Source: Bemisia tabaci (taxonomy: Eukaryota; Arthropoda; Insecta; Hemiptera; Aleyrodidae). From it: DNA of 64,000 bases. This document shows, in pieces, positions 1-12,014 of the stretch (position 1 is the first letter of the stretch; every line of letters starts with the position of its first letter). The notes under the pieces are model-generated. The model saw only the letters and a list, made by a program, of their open reading frames with translations, made no database searches and was not told the DNA's origin. Position numbers and translations under genes: made by a program. The stretch covers positions 17,745,372 through 17,809,371 of the forward strand of contig NC_092797.1 in NCBI RefSeq assembly GCF_918797505.1, written 5' to 3'.

Positions 1-371
1 TGTCTAAATAATATTGGAATATAGGAACTTGGGGTTTGACAACTAATAATTTACCATACAGAGCTCACAAACAAAAATTTTTAAAATTGCATTTTTTGGC
101 CAATTAGGAAAAATCATGTTAGGAAATTGAAAAGACAGATCAAATATGATTTCACAAGAGGAATCATTTTTGGTAAATAATGAGATTCAATTCAGAGTGA
201 TGCTTAACAAATTTAAAGGAGACTTAATCTTTGAGAAATAAAAAAAAAGGTACATGAATCAATATTGGAGGGTCGGCAGTTCTGAAAACGTCAAGAATAA
301 AAAGGAAAAAGATATTCCAATTATCACAGAAGCAAAATGAGAAACAAACATACTCCTTTCTTTCTGAAGCT

Positions 372-377
372 TTTATT
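372..377 (-). promoter_or_regulatory. ACSF3 polyadenylation signal
   Basis: The minus strand reads AATAAA 54 bases beyond the ACSF3 stop codon. Position and hexamer fit the gene's 3' end. It implies a short 3' UTR. Confidence 0.6.
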
Positions 378-430
378 CTTGTTTTTTCTTCACTGAAATA
401 TATTTCAGCACATTTAAAAGTAGAGACTAA

Positions 431-3400
431 CTAGTTCCCTTTGTGTTCTGGAAATAATTCTTGTACTATCTGTTTTTTGTTCGTTTTACCCATTGCATTA
501 CGAGGTATTTTCTCCATTACTTTCATTACTGTTGGAACAGCATAAGGTGGTATTCTTTCTTTGGCCCAGGTTCGGAGGTTTGGAAGAGTGATTTCTTGCC
601 CAGACTTCACTACAATCAACGCAGCAATCTAAAACAGAAAAGAATGATAATTTAGCTCTCGTACAGGACTCCAATGAAAAGCAATCAGTTTTACACGGAA
701 AGAAATTAAATGTTGATTTAGCATTTATACTGTTAAAAAGATGTCCGACAAGTTTCAAATGCTGATTTTACATTTTAACAAATGCTAACGTAACTACGCC
801 CACTGCAAAACGTACAAATTAAAATGTTATGTTAGCATTTTTGTATTGTAAAATCAGCATTTGAAACTTGTCGGACATCTTTTTAATAAGATAAATGCTA
901 AATCAACATTTAATTTTTTTCCGTGAATTTGGTAAATGTTACCATTCACGAGAAAAATAATCTTAATCCATGACAGAAAGGTCTCAGTACATCGATTTTG
1001 GTCGAGTTGTGTCAAAAAATCAGATTTTGAGATTTTGACAGAAAACTCTCAACAGTATTCTGAGGAATTAATTGCAAGCAAGTTTGATTCATATCATCAT
1101 TTCTGTGCAGTTACAAAACCAAAAGTTACGTTATAATTCAGGCATTTTAGGCACTGAAGATAGCAGGTTAGGATTTTAAACAGCTTCCTCTTCATTAATT
1201 TTTTGTGCTGGAAACTTCCAACAGCATAGCACCTGCAGACACAGTCAATAGTTTCAACTATTGATGACTCCCACTTAACAATTGTTTGAGAAGCTAATCT
1301 TCTAGCTGTTGTTTTATGGAAATTGAGTAAAACAAACCTTTTGTCCCCAGGTAGTGTCAGGGAGACCGACAACGCTGACATCAACTATATCTGGATGAGC
1401 GAGAAGGGCAGTTTCAACATTTAAGGCACTGACTTTGTAACCACCAGTCTTGATAACATCCACTGACTTCCGGCCTAAGAGTTTGAAAGTATTGTCTTCG
1501 TAACATGCTACATCACCTATAAGATAAAAGACAGATTGTGATATGAAAAAAGGTAGAACTAAACTTTTTCTTGATGACTTAAAGTCTGTCCTGAGAATAT
1601 CTGAGTTGCCTTTTCGGTTTAAAACCGGAAATAACTAAGTATGGAGTGTCCTTAAATGAGGTAGGAAAACTTACTCATTTTCTCTATACATATTGAGAAC
1701 ATGAGTATATTTAATGGGAAAAATAATTAAATTGTAACATTTCTTGTGCAGGAGCACATTGAGCACATTTTAGACTTTGCATAACACATAGCAAGGAAGA
1801 AAAACTGTATGATCAACATGCCAAACTACATGCCAAAACCATTGTAGTTTGTGATTTGATGAATGTAGATGCTAGTTTTTCTTGTGAGCAGGGCTAATCA
1901 GTGTTAAATAAAAACGTTCATAATTTTATTAGGAGGCAATTTCAGTCAATATCATCGCACAAATTATATTTTACGCAAAATTTTGAAGAAGGAACATACA
2001 TCATAATGATTAAATTTGTGACTCGTCGAGAGGTCCATTGAAAATTTTTTCTAGCGATTGGACAACCTACTAGTTTTACAGTAATTACAAACTTACCAGT
2101 TTTGAACCAGCCGTCCTGTGTGAACTCTCGCTTAGTTGCTTCTGGCTTCCTCCAGTATTGCTGAAATACTGCGTCACCTTTGACTTCTAAGGTTCCCTTT
2201 ATTTCCTCTGTTTTTGATAAAATATTGCAAGTCGATTCGGTAGCTTCCATTATTACAGACCCTGGTTTCTCATTCTCTTCAGAAACGATTCGGACTGCAA
2301 CTCCTGGCAAGGGCTGTCCTACAGAGCCTGAGACATTTGTCACAAAAAAAGCATATTTTTCAAATTCATATGCTTCGGAAAATATGGCCAATGAGAGCGA
2401 CCTTAATTTCTCCCTGGACCCGAAATTTTCCCTATAAGAAGGCAATTTTTTTTAATATGGTGGCTGATATTGATAATTGCACCCCTCTCCTCAGAAATTT
2501 TTGGTTTCAAATCCTACTTGTGCACATGTATGGCTGAACCGTTGCTTGTGCCTTTAGAACCTATTTTTGAGCATGCTACACTGCTGTCTATTTTTACTTG
2601 CTTTCTTTCCCCTATTTTATTTAAAGGCATTTCCGATTTTTCCTTCCAGTAGTCTTTGAAACCTGCAGTCTTTTTTACACTTTTCTCTGTTATTATTGAG
2701 ATTGTTTGGTTATATTTAATGTATTTTAGGAAGTCATAAAATAAAAAAATGAAGTTCAATACTTCGAACGTTGCAGTATTCCTGGTACTTGCAAACCCTG
2801 CAGCATTGTATCTTGGACATATGATAAAAATGATCAAAAACTAATGAACAGAAAACGAAAAAAAATTGTTTGATAAAAGCCAAAGATACCTTAAAAGCTC
2901 CATTACAGGTTTTTCAACGTCATTATTGTATTGCATATGCAGGAACAAGCAAATTCAGAATCACCAAGTATTTTCATTTATGCATAGACTGACAGGATTT
3001 CTCCACACTAATACAGCATTTATAACTTAATAGCAATGATCTCCATATGTAGCTCTATGCTTCTCATGAACTGTGCAAGTTTCTTCAGGATTAAGAACTT
3101 AACTTTGATAGGTGCAGAGTTTCATTGAATTTCCTCAAATTTGTTTTATTTACCATGATCATCTAACAAGAAGACTGTAAAGTCATGTCTCATATTATAA
3201 ATCGACAAATAGGCTGCACTTCCTGACCACTTCACAGTCCAACCCTTCCAAAGCGCTTCGCGTCTCATGCTCTTGTGCGTTATTCTTTTGATTTTATTTT
3301 ATGGAGTAAGATTTACTCGCAATGTATCAGGCAAATATGCATACAATAAAACAGATCAACATGCAATAAAATCTAATTAGCATGATTTTTACACTGCCTG

Positions 3401-6400
3401 GAGGAGAGTCAAAGTTAAAATTCAATTAAATTGAAAGCTTTTTGATTCATCTGATAGGATACTTCAATCCGCTTCTGACATGGGTCTGAAACAGATAGTA
3501 CCAATTGAATAGCAAAGCATTACCTGGAATTCTATCTCCATTTAATGGATTTGACAAGACCATGCCAGTTTCAGTCATTCCATAACGTTCCAATAATCTA
3601 TGACCCGTAATTTTTTCCCACTGAGAGAAGATGGGACTTGGTAACGGAGCAGAGCCACTAACCATCAGTCTAATTTAAGAAAAAAGAAAAAATTTAATGA
3701 ATGTTTCTATCGGTACTGCGATAATGATTAATAGTTTAGCAGAGGACTTATTAAACAAGAGCTTTGTTCCTAATAAGATATGAAGCTTCATTTGTGAAAA
3801 TAGCAAATATTGCATTTGGGTCTCCTTACAAAATTAGGTATAGAGTTTTTGATTTTTTAACTTCATAGAAAAAAACAGGTTCTGGTCAAGCTTCCTGAAT
3901 AGAGCAAAGCCTTTTCTGCAAAATAATTTTGAAACAATATATGAAAAACAAAAAAAAAAAATGAGTTTACAAACAGTTTTGAGAGTTCTAGGTTGTTTTT
4001 CAGAGTTTTAAATCACTTAAATGAATACAGCTGGAGGTAGCAAAATCTATACCAAATGTTCACTGGGCAATATATAAAAGTATTATTTTTATGATGAGAT
4101 TTCCCATTCATAAAATGTTAATAATTTCTCTACCTCCGACTTTTCAAAAATCTTGCGGAGTACGCCGCACTATCTTAGGGGCCATTCATAAAATATGTAA
4201 TATTGAATTTCGGATTTTCTAGACTCTCCCCTCTTCCTACTAACGCTTCTCAGACACAGGTCCTTACCTTTCAACACATAAAAACCAAACGGCATAATGC
4301 TCTTCTAGACCCCTCCCTCTCTCAGAGCGTACCTTATTTTATGAACAGCCCTTCACAATGGCAAATGGACATTTACTTCAGTCATTACTTACCTTATGTT
4401 TTTTTCACAATGGCTTTTGACATACTCAACCATTTTTTCAGTCTTACTCAATGCTTTATCGTACTCTTCAATTAATTTCACATACATTGTAGGAACGCCC
4501 ATGAATATGTTGACTCTTTCTTCAGGAGTTTGCTTTAGAGCTAACAAATAGTGCCAAACTTCTGCTGGATCAAAATTAGGTCTCATGACACATCTGAAAA
4601 AAAAAGAAAAGGCGGTAATGAACTCTTCATGAGGTCAGATTACAAACAGATTTGTTGCAGGTAAATAGTCCGATTAGGCATTTTATCAAATGCCTAAACA
4701 GCCGAATTTTTACAGTCTGCTAAAATTTATATATTTTTGACAAGAAAATTGACAAGCCCTCGATTTTCAAATATTTTGAAAGTAAGCTTCCAACAAATAT
4801 ATAAAATTGGCTTGTATGTTCTTCTCAAAACGCTCTGCATACATTTCAAAAATTCTGGAGTTTATGGCATGCTGCAAATATCGAGTTCCTTGCTCCTTCA
4901 AAAGCAGGGAATCATTGAAAAGATCGTTGTAGAGTGCTATAGAGCATTCTTTCCTATAAAATCAAATTGATATTTTGTTCAAAATTAGCAAAAAAAATCA
5001 TAATAATATTTCAAGTGTGAATATTCAGCTATTTACATAGGCATTTGACTATTTGCCTGCTAAAGATTCGAAAGTTCAATTCTGTGTGTTATTGATTGGA
5101 AGGTAAATGGACTTCATAAGACCAGCTGATACTGAGTTCAATTGACAGTAAGAATATTAAAATTGGTTAATGTTGACAAAGGCATGCATCAATGGTGAAA
5201 CTATGGAAACACTTATCTGGATTGCAATGTTTCACAATCTACCTCTAATTTTGTACTAAGTTTCTGGGATTATCTTAAAAAGACAAGGAAAGATTACACA
5301 ATATTTTGTGTTCTAAGAATGATTAATAACTCCTCAAAAAAATAAAACATGATAAGAAATATGTGACATTGCAAACCAAGATACATTCTTTCATAGTTTC
5401 AAAAGCCTTCAGCTACTAAATACATCAAAAACTTTAAAAAATCAATGACCATGAAAATTCAAGAAAGATGTAGCAGATGTGTGATCACGAATTTACAAAT
5501 TGAGATGAGATATTTGCACAGATACTTTGATCCCATCTAAAACACAACCTATTTTTCATAATGATACAAGAACAGATATTTTCTGCTATGATACAGATCT
5601 TAAGTGTGAAGATTGGAGACATTATTCCAATACAGATAGGGTCAAGCTAAAAGATCCTTAAATAGGAGAGAAAAATGAGATATTTAACTACTTAGCTTGG
5701 AGAGGTTGTATCATTTGGCGCAAAGATTACTGAAAAATTCAGAAGATTAACCCTTAAGAGCCGATTTCAAGTTTGAAAGTTCATAACTGCAATTGCTCCT
5801 TTCTAGATGCTATACCTTTAATTTACAAAATAATGAACTGTTAACCTGGCTCCAACATGGAGAGGACAGGCGAGAGCATTAACGACACCATGAATGTGAT
5901 GTAATGGTAAAGTATGGAGGATGGCATCTTTATTTGTCCAGGCCCATGCTTTCACCAATGAAGAAATTTGAGCCTCCAAATTGGTGTAGTTGTACACAAC
6001 ACCTACAATGTCAAACAAATATTAGGAGCTAGGCTTTCAAAATGGAGATTAAAATTAATGTATCTTCAAGAAAGAGCATCTAAATTGTGATATTTTCTTT
6101 TTCATCTGAGGATTAATTTTAATCTCAGTAAATTACTCAACATTTTTCTGTAAATTTTGTTTGATAGCAAAGAAAACTCAATAGAATTACCATCAATTGA
6201 TGATGAATGCATAAAATGATGTTGATGAGAAACAGACCTTGTTAAGGTTCCAAGAGAGCGTTTAGCACAATTGAGGCCCAGGCGCCTATTTTCTTCATTA
6301 ATTTTTTAAAGTATTGAGTGAAATGAGCTCTCAATATTTTTTACATATTTTTTTTTTTATATATATATATTTTCTACTTGAAAAGGTAGAAAAAAATTAG

Positions 6401-9400
6401 TTTGAAGTTGCTGAAATCTGGACCCATTTAAAACGCTACATTTGTCAGTCTGTCATAATTTAGCCAAGTAAAGGAGTTTGCTATCACTGATTGGCTGAAG
6501 CTCAGCCGAAGACATCAGTGGCGTGGCGTGCTTTGTGATATATCCATTAATACGCCACTCAAACCTATGAAAAAAGATCGATTATCAGGGAACACCTTAG
6601 TAATTGATTCTTTACCATAGCTTCAAATGGCAAGATATCGATAATCGATCATTCACACCTCGCCACTGGAAGACATGCCCTACTATGCTTATTATGACAG
6701 TCAGCCTTTGGTTGGTCACATTTTAATAGGCATTTTCTCACCTGCGAAGTGCTATTATAAACTTTTTGAGAAATTTGTTGGTTTTTTCATAAAATTTTAC
6801 AATTAGGGTACAAAGAGTTGTTCCTCTAACGGAGGAAAGTAACTACATTTCAATGTTGCCAAATTTCCTCTCAAATTGAATTTTCACGGAGAGAATCTTA
6901 GACATCTCTGACTGAAAACTTCACTGTTGTTTCTTCTGATCTTGTGCAAAAATCAGAAACATTTTGGTTAAAAATTGCACAGGTACACTCCTGTCAAAAA
7001 TTTATTTGCTTCAATTTCGCAACCTTACAATGGAGTTACGATCCTTCATCCAGAAAATGATGAACTGTCCGATACTCTACAGAAAAGCTGTGCCACTGAC
7101 CCATTAAACACTACTCTCATTTCAACTGTAAAGTGAATGAGATGTCAAACATTTTTTTTTATTGATGATCATATGAGATGCCAACAACCTTTTGACAAAA
7201 TTCAAAACACCTCAGAGTGGAGGAGGATTAACTGAGTGGACAACTGCGCCGAAAATGAAAAGAAAGAAAAATTGAATTCATACATTACATTCTTTAAATT
7301 TCCTAAAAAAGCAAATTTTATTTAGAATAGAAAGAAAATCAGGGAACAATGATGGAATCAAACCTTTTGGAGAGCCAGTGGAGCCAGATGTGTAGATGAT
7401 TAAAGCGTCCAAGCAACTGTAAAGTTCTGGTTCAAGACCTCCATCCACAAGCGGCTTAACGTTGGTGTCTTGGGCATCAGATTTTGAATCCTGAGAGAAC
7501 AGCACAAAGACCCGTCAAACTTTCAGTAAATTTTCTCATTCTTAGAACTTTTTTGCTCGATTTGACATTCAAGAGTGTCATGTGCTTCTGGTATAAGTGT
7601 CGTCTCACAAAAATAAAGGAAACAGAATTCCTTTTTTTCTCTTTTTTTGGTTGGGAAAAAACCTTTACAAAAAAAGTTTACGAATTGACAATGCAATTGG
7701 GAGTTGAAACTGTGTATAAATACTTGTTCATACATTACAGACCTATTCAGTATTAATAATTGGAAAGTCATGATTTTGACCCAGATCACTGTTGTTCTTG
7801 GCTAAGAAATTTGCTTGAAAAGATCATGAGGGTTCCTTTGAAGTTGTCACGTGGATAGACATCAGTTGAATCACTAAATACAAAAAGGGCACATTTCCAG
7901 AAAACCAAGTTGTTCAGGAGACACAAAAAACTGTTTATTTCATGGTAGATTTTTTTTTAAACGTAACGATTTTCCAAAAAATATCTACCACGAAATAAAC
8001 AGTTTTTTGTGTCTCCTGAACAATGGACCACTAGACAAGGTACGAATTTCAACATTCTGATAGATGCTTCTGAACTAAAATTTCACGTAAAACACGATAC
8101 GCACAACGTAAATTACCGAAATCAACTCCTTACGAAGATATTTAATGATTCTTGATGTGTGAATTCAAACCACCCGCTCATGAAAACTCAATGATCTGCA
8201 TGATGGAGAATTTGCAAGGGTCTGAAATTTGATGAATTTCCTGTTTAAGTGGAATCCTTTGAGTGAACTGAACACGAAGATACCTTTGATTCATAAATTG
8301 AGCAATTATTAGAGGAGATATGACAAAATAACCGATTCTGCTAAAATACATGTGTTTAAATGGGAAATGCCGCCAGATGACGTCACAAGGCGGCGCATTT
8401 TCTCACTTTTAAATCAATTTTTCTCCAATTTCCCATGTCAGAAAAAAATTATGAAAAATGTTGCGAACTCAGCTCATTAGGCACGTTCAGATGAAGCAAT
8501 AAAAAAATTGCGTGCAAATTCTCCATTCACATCGCGCGCTTAACGTTATCACGACAGTCTCTTGCAGTATAAAAATCTGGCAACCTCAATCTTGACGCTT
8601 TGGCTCAGCTATAGCAAATTGCTTATAGTTTGAACAACACATGGAAGGAAATGAATATTGCTCGATTGAGAGGCTTTCTGAAACCGTTGTAGTGCTCGAT
8701 TTGACTCATGTAGAGCTTTGAGTTTCTCGTGAGCGGGCAGTTCAAAATCCGCATAACCAATGTGAAATAAAACGGTAAATATCTTCGTTAGGAGTTGGTT
8801 TCAGTAATTTTCGTTGCGCGAATCGCGTTCTACGTGAAATTCTGAATAAGAAACATGTATCAGAATGCTTGAATTCGTGCCTTGTCTAGTGGTCCATTTG
8901 GTTTTCTGGACATGTGCCCTTTTCGTATTTAGTAATTCAGTTATGGAAGTCATTTCCACAGATAAATGGAACTCTTAAAGATTATTCTTGATAATTGGAT
9001 AGGAGTAAGCTAAAACAGATACATCTACAATGCGAAGATTCAAAACTTCACCTTCTATTTTAATGTATGGGAGGAAACCAACCAACATCCCCATTTGAAA
9101 ATGTTCCAATGTGTCTTGTCCATTAGAGGATTATTTTCACAAAATTGTAAGCAAAAATTTTGGTTGGTTTCTTTCTAAAAAATTAAAATAGGATTTGAAA
9201 TTTTGAAACACCGTAATGTAGATCTGACTGTTAAGCTAACGGTAGTACCAGAGTAAAGTGGTGTCTGGTTATGCACAAAAAGTACCTGTTCAGTTTTTTC
9301 AGCACTTGATGATAATTTCTTCTCTTGTTTGACCATGGCAGCATCGGAAAGACTCTCGTCAAACAGAAGTAATTTTCGTCCGGTTTTCTTTGCAAGGTCC

Positions 9401-10743
9401 TCCAGTACGTTCAAAAATTCTTTGGTAGTGACTAGAACTTTTGCATCACTGTCAGTGACAAAATATTCTAACATTGTAGGAGGATGTGATGGACACAAGG
9501 GAACAGCTGTAAAAAAAAGAGGAATCAGTAAAACAATGAGTCATTTCTACATGTGCTTATTTCATTATCTTCACCAATTCCCTGTAAAAGTTGAATTAAA
9601 AATAAATATATTTTATTTATTGGAAATCGTGTAAATTTAGTAGAAGTGGATTCTTTCAGCTTGTGCATTTTCAGTAAGCCTACCGGGCAACTGCCAAAAA
9701 CATGTGATGCAATTGTTGCAAAAAAATTGCTGCAATGTTAACCTTTGGAAGTAACATTGTGACATTTTCATGACCACTTTTCACCCGATAGGCAAGCACT
9801 CGAGTAAGTTTCAAAAGTTTTACACATTTTCACAAACAATGCAAAGTCCATGATGGGGCCATCCTGCATTTTCAGAGAACATGAATGGAAACTAGTCTGC
9901 ACTATTATTAAATTATCTACATTGAAAATTGAAATGTTTGCAGCTCCATCCATGAATGCATGCTTTCTGAATTTTTTTAGAGGAGTGCATTTCTCTGGAT
10001 ATCATATTAGTTCATAGAGAAAAGGAGAAGGTGGTAGCAGTTTCCGATTTTTGGATATAGCTAGTTTCAAAATAAGTAGCATCAATATTCTTGCAAAACC
10101 CGAAATTCCAAGTACAGAAAATTGAATATAATGTCAACTGTTTGGACGTACACCAACTACGAGTAAGTATTATTTCAAATACTTTTGTGTGTGCATTTTT
10201 CCAAAAACTGCACAATTTTTTAGAAAATCGATGACAAAAATTTCCATACCCACTTACGGTCACTAAAATAAATGGTGCGGCAAAATGCTTACCAATCTGT
10301 CCAGACATGCTGCAAGCCCACTGAGTGATGATATAACTGGCACTATTGGGACACAAAAATGCGACTCGTTCCTGCATTTTGCCACCTAGTTCATTCATTA
10401 GAATTTTTGAAAATGATGCGCTACTCTCAAATAAACCTCGATAAGAGTAATCACCATGATGATCTTGCAGTGCTATGTTATCTAGATATGCCTCTGCTTT
10501 TCTGAAAGTTGGGATTGGGATACGCTTACTCCTCACGGTTGTTTCTGGCAATTTATCTGGAGAGTAAGACTGCAGAGGGCGTCGGCATGTTGAAAATGTT
10601 CGATCATACCGGCTTGCTGCTGTCATGAAAATATTGGGAGATTTATGCTGCCTTCCAAAATTACTTGAATTTGAAAGCAGACTTTTTGAAACAGATTTAG
10701 ATATGAATAGAAGTGGGAGATGCCTGGTTGTTGAAGAGGACAT
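431..10743 (-). CDS. ACSF3: ACSF3: mitochondrial malonyl-CoA / acyl-CoA synthetase
   Basis: Nine coding exons on the minus strand: 10743-10293, 9506-9286, 7490-7364, 6002-5846, 4593-4393, 3669-3524, 2327-2097, 1516-1338 and 628-431. All have GT..AG borders and the phases join into one 636-aa frame ending in TAG. ANL-superfamily motifs seen: P-loop [11 protein letters not shown] (257-267), YGMTETGM (415-422), WFKTGD with the nucleotide-binding Asp513, [16 protein letters not shown] (526-541), and the C-terminal catalytic lysine in PRNAMGK (Lys619). Order and spacing match animal ACSF3, which activates malonate and methylmalonate with CoA and ATP in the mitochondrial matrix. The first ~75 residues are rich in Ser, Arg and Lys and poor in acids, as expected for a transit peptide. 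The start at 10743 lies just after a likely acceptor at 10771-10772, so a non-coding first exon upstream is probable. An in-frame ATG at 10938 looks intronic. The protein is longer than human ACSF3 (576 aa), mainly at the N terminus. The orthology call is strong; substrate is inferred from the family. Confidence 0.93.
694..925. mobile_element. MITE-like palindrome, CACGGAAA-ended family, ACSF3 intron 8
   Basis: The two ends are long inverted copies (CACGGAAAGAAATTAAATG... against its reverse complement at 900-925). The inner parts, around GATGTCCGACAAGTTTC, also pair almost perfectly around a ~60-bp loop. It has no coding capacity. The copy at 26180-26467 shares the same terminal CACGGAAA-AAATTAAAT design, so this is a family. 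Confidence 0.75.
1780..2040. mobile_element. Degenerate copy of the 7867-8939 repeat, ACSF3 intron 7
   Basis: The stretch shows collinear weak matches to the right half of the 7867-8939 element: ACC-TTGTAGT..GATTTGA, TTTCTYGTGAGC, then an AGGTCCATT end corresponding to AGTGGTCCATTTGG. Many substitutions and indels indicate an old insertion. Confidence 0.5.
4178..4352. mobile_element. MITE, GGGGCYRTTCATAAAAT-ended, ACSF3 intron 5
   Basis: The left end GGGGCCATTCATAAAATAT and the right end ATTTTATGAACAGCCC are inverted copies. The interior carries the CT-rich CTCCCCTCTT / CCCCTCCCTCTCTCAGAGCGTAC arms that I associate with this widespread arthropod palindromic element class. It ends only 40 bp from the ACSF3 exon 5 donor site. 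The same design appears weakly at 59563-59705. Confidence 0.6.
6516..6668. mobile_element. Small inverted-repeat element with CAGTGGCG ends, ACSF3 intron 3
   Basis: The left end CAGTGGCGTGGCGTG and the right end CACACCTCGCCACTG are inverted. GATCGATTATC and ATAATCGATC also pair inside, giving an imperfect palindrome of about 150 bp. No coding potential. Exact borders are uncertain. Confidence 0.5.
7867..8939. mobile_element. Non-autonomous DNA transposon with ~200-bp inverted ends, ACSF3 intron 2
   Basis: Left (from 7867, TGAATCACTAAATAC) and right (to 8939) ends are inverted copies for roughly 200 bp: AAAGGGCACAT, CCAGAAAACCAA, GGACCACTAGACAAGG, CAACTCCTWACGAAGATATTTA. The ~430-bp centre is unrelated on the two sides and has no long ORF. 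The left arm is interrupted by a second palindrome at 7903-8022, described separately. Related fragments lie at 1780-2040 and 29870-30003. The transposase family cannot be named because the target duplication is unclear. Confidence 0.7.
7903..8022. mobile_element. Palindromic MITE nested inside the 7867-8939 element
   Basis: TTGTTCAGGAGACACAAAAA at the left is the exact inverse of the right end, with a short T-rich loop between the arms. It splits the host sequence between AAAACCAA and TGGACCAC; those two pieces are contiguous in the host's other arm (near 8900), so this copy inserted later. Confidence 0.75.
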
Positions 10744-11043
10744 TATGGCTGTTTGAAGTTGTGATCTAACCTGGAACAAATGACGAAAAAAATGAGAATT
10801 TAGTAAGTGTTGAGTTGTGAACAAGGAGATGCACTGGTACCTGCAGTAATCCCACAATTGATTTTGGTTCAAGGATGGAGAGTGATAGTACACTTTGAAA
10901 AACCTTAACGTTTCTAAGGAATATTCTACCCACTTCATTCATTTGCAAAGAAGTCCTGATGATGCTGTAATTTCTGATGCAATTTCCGGAGAAAAAAGGT
11001 GCAAAATGAAGAGGAAGTAAAGTTAACCTCACTTCTACGCCAC

Positions 11044-11841
11044 TCACCATACTGCTCTCCAGCTACCTGGCCTCGAGAGATCAGTTGCTTCGAGAGCAGT
11101 TAGGTGACTGACATGGCAAGTCTCCAGATGATCGCTCCGGAAACTAAAAGCGGTTGTCAATGTCACTGAGTAGGCCAGAGAGCTCTCAAGAGTCTTTGGT
11201 AACACACCTCTACACTCAACTAGTAATGAACAAGTTCTAAGGTTCCGACAGAGACTGATGTGACAGAAGCTCAGCTCCCAGACTAAATCCATTCTTCCGG
11301 TAGCAGACACATTTGATTTTCCCTTGGTTTATCATTCTTCATGTTTAAATGAATTTCTCATTTAGCGATAATCTCTGAAGTTGCTAGATCTACTGCAGTG
11401 AATGCGGGGACAGGGACCCAACGAAACTTGCTTTCCCAAACGTAACAACTTTAAGTTATATGGATAGAGTCATTTGCCATTGATGGCGATCAAACTGAAA
11501 CAAATAAAACTCGATGAAACTTACTGTAAAACTTTAAAAGGTGTGGTTGGGGGCAAAACGGATCACCATCCAAATTCACTTCCAATTATCTGACTGAGTA
11601 ACCCATGTTTCAAATGCACATCTCGGCACCATATCAAAAATCAAGAGATATTATCCCTGCTTCAGACGCAGAATTTTACACGATTTGTCTGAGGATCATT
11701 GAATTTCCGGTAAAATTTCCTACTGGTACACGACGATCAAATGATTATAACATTAATCTTTAAAAAAATCCAGCCTACGACGAAAAAACTTGGGAAAAAC
11801 AAGAATTACCATGTACATTTTTCTTATCACACAACAGTGTT
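11044..11841. other. ACSF3 upstream region, left flank of the foldback-like element
   Basis: Unique-looking DNA between the ACSF3 5' end and the target duplication. It should hold the ACSF3 non-coding first exon and part of the original ACSF3-GSTO divergent promoter. I cannot place a transcription start from sequence. No gene was recognised. Confidence 0.4.
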
Positions 11842-11850
11842 TATGTTTCA
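11842..11850. repeat. Left target-site duplication TATGTTTCA
   Basis: This 9-bp sequence directly abuts the left ACCGCGCTG terminus and is repeated exactly at 25037-25045. Extending by one base on each side breaks the match, so 9 bp is the longest consistent duplication. Confidence 0.85.
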
Positions 11851-12014
11851 ACCGCGCTGAATCTATCAGACCTCTATCAGACCAGCGCATGAACAACATG
11901 CCAGGGCATGCCCGCGTCCGGGCAAGTCTCTGGGCCCGCGACCATAGTACAAACAACTACCACTGCAGCGCTGCGCATCCGTTTACGTCCAGCTCCATTA
12001 AGAGTCCATTGTAA

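Noticed and set aside
10744..10938. ACSF3 start at the upstream in-frame ATG (10938)
   Set aside because: A pyrimidine-rich acceptor (TTTGTTCCAG) lies between it and 10743, and the extra 65 residues do not look like a transit peptide. The 10743 start is preferred.
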